Source of the DNA: Marinobacter daepoensis DSM 16072
Lineage (GTDB): Bacteria; Pseudomonadota; Gammaproteobacteria; Pseudomonadales; Oleiphilaceae
Direction: 5' to 3'
NCBI RefSeq assembly: GCF_000421165.1
Contig: NZ_ATWI01000009.1
Location: 434,001-498,000, forward strand
Length of the DNA: 64,000 nt
Part shown: one piece after another, positions 60,452-64,000 of the stretch
How the letters are laid out: every line of letters begins with the position of its first letter
Position numbering within the stretch: the stretch's first letter is position 1
Position numbers and translations under genes: made by a program
The notes under the pieces: generated by a model
What the model saw: the letters and a program-made list of their open reading frames with translations, nothing else
What the model was told of the DNA's origin: nothing
The model's database searches: none

Positions 60452-61398
60452 GCTTTCACCTCCCCTGCAGAACGCGCCTCGCGGGCATTTTCCTCAACCA
60501 TACGCACAAACAACTCCTCCAGTCGGTTGGCCTTCGTCCGCATACTCAGCACACGGATACCCCGGCTTTCCAGTTCAAGGAACAAGGCATTCAGGCCCTG
60601 CCCTTTGGCCACTTCCACTTCAAGCGCCCCATCCTCACCCAGGCAGGCCTTGAAGCCAGGCAATTCCGGGGCTTCCACTAACGCCTGCTCAGTATCCAGA
60701 ACAAAGGCTTCTACGCTCAGTTGCTGGAGCAGTTCGCGCTTGCTGGTATGCCGGATGATCTGGCCATGGTCAATAATCGCGATGTTCCGGCACAGCGCTT
60801 CTGCTTCTTCCAGATAGTGCGTGGTCAGAATAATCGTTGTGCCCTGGCGATTCATTTCTTCCAGGAACTGCCACATCGATCGCCGCAATTCGATGTCAAC
60901 ACCGGCGGTGGGCTCATCAAGGATCAGTAACTTTGGCTCATGTACCAGCGCCCGCGCAATCATCAGGCGGCGCTTCATGCCTCCGGACAGCATACGTGCC
61001 GGGGTATCCCGCTTGTCCCACAGCCCGAGTTTTTTCAGATACTTTTCTGCAGACACTCTGGCAGCTTTCAGCGGAATGCCGTAGTAACCCGCCTGCGTGG
61101 TGACAATATCCACCACTTTCTCGAACTGATTGAAGTTGAATTCCTGAGGCACCACTCCCAGCGATAGTTTGGCGTTCGACAAATCAGTGTCGATATCGTG
61201 ACCAAACACCCTGACCGCCCCGCTGGTTTTGTTGACCAGCGACGAGACAATACCAAGAGTGGTGGACTTCCCCGCGCCATTCGGCCCCAGAAGCGCGAAA
61301 AAATCACCCTCCCGGACCTGGAGATCAATGCCTTTCAAAGCCTGAAAACCATCACCGTAATTTTTGGTCAGCCCCTCAATTTCCAGTGCGTAGGTCAT
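60448..61398 (-). CDS. ABC exporter ATPase (YadG-like)
   Basis: The ATP-binding partner of the permease, 316 residues. Walker A GPNGAGKSTT, signature MLSGGMKRRLMIARAL and Walker B LLILDEPTAGVD are complete; the last 90 residues form a regulatory tail typical of ABC-2 transporters. ATG at 61398 (MTYALEIEGLTKNYG) is preferred to a GTG three codons upstream. It starts the two-gene operon. Confidence 0.94.
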   Translation of the reverse strand: MTYALEIEGLTKNYGDGFQALKGIDLQVREGDFFALLGPNGAGKSTTLGIVSSLVNKTSGAVRVFGHDIDTDLSNAKLSLGVVPQEFNFNQFEKVVDIVTTQAGYYGIPLKAARVSAEKYLKKLGLWDKRDTPARMLSGGMKRRLMIARALVHEPKLLILDEPTAGVDIELRRSMWQFLEEMNRQGTTIILTTHYLEEAEALCRNIAIIDHGQIIRHTSKRELLQQLSVEAFVLDTEQALVEAPELPGFKACLGEDGALEVEVAKGQGLNALFLELESRGIRVLSMRTKANRLEELFVRMVEENAREARSAGEVKA

Positions 61399-61644
61399 AC
61401 ACCCCACCGTTGTGACAAAACATGGCTCCAGAGGAGGTAAAAGATAGAGAGCTATTTGATTGAGGCACGGGCCGAAAATTCAAGGGAGCAGGGCCGGAAA
61501 AGACCCCACCTGAAACCGCCAAACTGCGACGGGAATCCCGATATGGTCCGAAAGCCCCCCTTATAATGCAGTTACAACAACTTACAAACCGGACACCGGC
61601 CCCCGGACACTCCGGATCAACGCGAAGGGATTGTACGACACGCC

Positions 61645-62760
61645 ATGAAATTCGTTCACCTTGCCCGCCAACTTATGCCACTTTCTGTCGCACTCATGCT
61701 TGCCGGTTGCCTGGACAGTGGCGGAGGCTCAGGCTCCGACGACACGCATGTTGGCCAGCTCCACTTTCAGGGTGTCAGTGGGCTGACCTACCAGACCGCC
61801 AGCCAATCCGGAACGACAGACCTCGATGGTCGCTTCCGTTATTACCCGGGAGAGACAATCTCATTCCGTGTGGGCGACCTTCCCATTGTCGGCGGGGTAC
61901 CCGCCCGGGATTACATCACTTTTCTGGAATTCCTCGAGGCCACCCGCAATGCCTTGCAAACCCCGGGTGTGGATGACGAAGGCCTGAGCAGCCATTCTGT
62001 GACCGAAGAAGCCCTTTTTGAAAACAGCACCCTCATGAACATCTCCCGATTCCTGTTGGCCCTGAACTGGTCGGAGAATGTAGATGATGATGAAGGCATC
62101 GAATTCCGTGAGCGTGTCATCAACCAGCTCAACCAGGCGCTGAGCGATCCAGGCCTGCCGAATCAAGTGGACTTTACCGTCAGCATCAGCGAGTTTACCG
62201 CCGAGGACTCTCCGGCCAACCAGTTGCTCGCCAGTATCTGTTTTTACCCCAAGGGGGATGCTCTCTGCAGCGAACCGCCTTCCGAATCTGAGATTGAAGA
62301 TGCACCCGTGCGCCCCATCGATGGCGAGCTAGACCCTGACATTGACTACAAGGAGGACCTGCAAACCCTGCGAGACCGGATCCTGCAGGGCAGACGCGAC
62401 CTGACGGAATTCGACAACGAACAGGCTCGCAATTACCTGCGAAGGGAGTTGGGCGCCATTACCCGGACACTGTCACGGCAATACTATCTGTCACCGGAAG
62501 ATGCCGTGCATTCTGCCAGCGACACCGGCATCCAGACGGTCAGAATCCGGAAAATCGACGGCAAACCTCAGCTGATCCGGCTGCAGGCCCAGAGCAAACG
62601 CCCGGCAGACATCTTTATCCATGCCGAGAACTGGCAAGCGTCGGAAGTCGAGTATGTCGTGGATGGCCCGAAAGGCGGGGAATCTGAAATTCTGGTGAAC
62701 TTTCAACCCGAAGGTACGTATCGCTGGGTACGGAAACAGATACGCGTGCTTATCGATTGA
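61645..62760 (+). CDS. Lipoprotein of unknown function
   Basis: A 371-residue lipoprotein I do not recognise. The lipobox LMLAGC gives Cys22 followed by a Gly/Ser-rich linker (LDSGGGSGSDD). Next is a beta-rich segment GVSGLTYQTASQSGTTDLDG with RFRYYPGETISFRVGD that recalls small secreted domains seen in marine bacteria, then a helical part with an acidic region (about 205-235) and a beta end. No catalytic motif is visible. It is divergent from the ABC exporter genes, and its last 11 bases overlap the 3' end of the HD-GYP gene. Confidence 0.8.
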   Translation: MKFVHLARQLMPLSVALMLAGCLDSGGGSGSDDTHVGQLHFQGVSGLTYQTASQSGTTDLDGRFRYYPGETISFRVGDLPIVGGVPARDYITFLEFLEATRNALQTPGVDDEGLSSHSVTEEALFENSTLMNISRFLLALNWSENVDDDEGIEFRERVINQLNQALSDPGLPNQVDFTVSISEFTAEDSPANQLLASICFYPKGDALCSEPPSESEIEDAPVRPIDGELDPDIDYKEDLQTLRDRILQGRRDLTEFDNEQARNYLRRELGAITRTLSRQYYLSPEDAVHSASDTGIQTVRIRKIDGKPQLIRLQAQSKRPADIFIHAENWQASEVEYVVDGPKGGESEILVNFQPEGTYRWVRKQIRVLID

Positions 62761-64000
62761 TCAGTTTACTGATGGACCAGCGGGATTCGGCACCAGTAAC
62801 ATCGTAACCTGCCGGGTCCAGCCCCTCTGTACCATGTGGCAGGCATTCGCGCACCGTGAGAAACTCAGAAGCAGGCCTGGACTCATTGTGGCGGGCCAGA
62901 TCAATAATCCTGGCCGATTTCAGTGGACGACGATCTGCGTCCTGCATGATCATCACGCTCGGCCACAAACGTCGACCAGGCGAGTGAGACACGACAATCC
63001 CGCGCTGCCCATCTGACAACTCCACCAGGCTGCCAGTGGGATACACCCCCACCGCCTGAATAAACGCCTCAACCAGATCTTCCTGAAACTCAATATTGCG
63101 CATGTCGTACAGCAGCGCAACGGCTTTCTCTGGCGTCATGGGCTCCTGGTCGTCTCTCGGCGCAATCAGAGACTCAAAAAACTCTGCAAGCCCGGCTACC
63201 TTTGCCAACAGAGGAATCCGGTCACCCCGAGTACCCTTCGGAAACCCGGAGCCGTTATGGCGCTCACGATGCCCCTGCACCACACTCATCACTGCACGGG
63301 ATAATCCGGCGCTGTCCAGCATCTCGCAGCCAAGCTCTACGTATGTCCGGTAAACCGCGTAGTCTTCAGGGGAAAGCTGGTGTTCACGGGCAAGCAACTC
63401 TTTAGGCAGCGCCGTTTTACCCACCTGAGACAACAAACAGCCTACACCCAGGTGATTCAACAACCCTTCATTCAGGCCCAACTGCCGACCACACACCAAC
63501 GCCCAGACCGCCGTATTCAAGGCGTGGCGGTATATAAAGTCATCGTACTGGCGGGTCCGGCTCAGCCACAACAAGGCATTGGGCTGCCTGGCAACACTCT
63601 CAACCATCCGACGGGTAACGTCTGCGGCCGGGCGCAGATCCGGCATCTGGTCCGCCTCCAGAGATTCAAACATCCGGCTCAGTGCTGATTCGGCGTCGCT
63701 CAGCAATTTTCGAGAGACCTTGACCTCCTTGCGAAGAGGCACATCGGCGGCATAGGTCACCGGTTCACGAATGCTCAACGGCGGTAACTGGACTTCCTCC
63801 CGCCCACCCGAGCGAGTGTTCGAACGGCGGGAAAACGGCTTGATCCGGTCTGTACTGAGGGCAATTTCTTCCCGGGTTTCGGCAACGTCGATCATCACCC
63901 ATTTACAATGGGAAACCACGGCCTTGAGATCATCCTCGGTACGGAGATAAAAGCCCTGTATCGGAAAGGGAGTCTGATGCCACGGGCGATCAAGATCAGA
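62750..64000 (-). CDS. HD-GYP-like protein with a broken HD motif (5' end outside window)
   Basis: The 416 visible residues continue past the window edge: in frame upstream are DLDRPWHQTPFPIQGFYLRT and DDLKAVVSHCKWVMIDV, a DUF3391-like N-terminus. The C-terminal half is an HD-GYP domain: YRHALNTAVWALV keeps the first histidine, but the HD of the usual LLHDIGK is LLSQVGK, and the GYP is GFP (HRERHNGSGFP). Cyclic-di-GMP hydrolysis is therefore doubtful; a binding or signalling role is possible. The ATG at 63919 is internal and not the start. Confidence 0.85.
   Translation of the reverse strand, partial: SDLDRPWHQTPFPIQGFYLRTEDDLKAVVSHCKWVMIDVAETREEIALSTDRIKPFSRRSNTRSGGREEVQLPPLSIREPVTYAADVPLRKEVKVSRKLLSDAESALSRMFESLEADQMPDLRPAADVTRRMVESVARQPNALLWLSRTRQYDDFIYRHALNTAVWALVCGRQLGLNEGLLNHLGVGCLLSQVGKTALPKELLAREHQLSPEDYAVYRTYVELGCEMLDSAGLSRAVMSVVQGHRERHNGSGFPKGTRGDRIPLLAKVAGLAEFFESLIAPRDDQEPMTPEKAVALLYDMRNIEFQEDLVEAFIQAVGVYPTGSLVELSDGQRGIVVSHSPGRRLWPSVMIMQDADRRPLKSARIIDLARHNESRPASEFLTVRECLPHGTEGLDPAGYDVTGAESRWSISKLINR

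Noticed and set aside
63919-64000. ATG 63919 as the start of the HD-GYP gene
   Set aside because: The frame continues to the window edge with conserved DUF3391-like residues, so the gene is truncated by the window.

Overview
The window looks like ordinary chromosomal DNA of a marine gammaproteobacterium close to Marinobacter. This rests on the protein families (FadBA, PilF-RodZ, SecDF-YajC, a polar-type flg cluster) and on a core gene order that I recall from Pseudomonas aeruginosa: suhB, trmJ, cysE, iscR, iscS, then ndk, rlmN, pilF, rodZ, ispG, hisS, yfgM, bamB, der. GC content is moderately high and even. I see no insertion sequence, prophage, CRISPR array or rRNA operon. Both edges cut a gene: sdhD on the left and an HD-GYP-like gene on the right.

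Layout. Positions 1-5000 hold sdhCD divergent from gltA, a membrane M48 peptidase with a type IV pilin-like tail, and a hydroxyisobutyrate dehydrogenase-family gene. Positions 5000-11300 hold topA and the fadBA beta-oxidation operon, whose predicted promoter carries a PsrA-like palindrome. Positions 11500-19300 hold a secreted protein of unknown function, a universal stress protein, a MOSC-uup-unknown operon, tRNA-Gly, a DUF924 gene, a short CbiX, an SDR epimerase, tRNA-Glu and a 49-residue CcoM-like membrane protein behind a perfect Anr/FNR box. Positions 19300-25300 hold a GGDEF-EAL protein and ackA-pta.

Positions 25200-38100 are a long reverse-strand block of housekeeping genes for translation, outer-membrane assembly, isoprenoids, cell shape, pili, Fe-S regulation, cysteine synthesis and tRNA modification. 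Within it the usual iscU-iscA-hscBA-fdx genes are absent between iscS and ndk, and IscS lacks its usual C-terminal tail. suhB (38166-38978) reads the other way and has lost the metal-binding DPxDG motif. Positions 39000-44700 are secF-secD-yajC-tgt-queA behind a tRNA-Leu.

Positions 44800-56160 are the rod/hook/basal-body flagellar cluster flgBCDE-flgFGHIJKL, with a good sigma-54 promoter before flgB and another before flgF. The right end (56200-64000) holds a nitroreductase, an Mpo1-like protein coupled to a class III adenylate cyclase, queF, an ABC-2 exporter pair, a lipoprotein of unknown function and the degenerate HD-GYP protein.

The most notable points are the peptidase-pilin fusion, the stripped isc locus, the SuhB pseudoenzyme, the small Anr-controlled CcoM candidate, and the cysteine-cluster protein translationally coupled to Uup. 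No start site or function here has been tested; statements about families come from memory of those families, not from a search.
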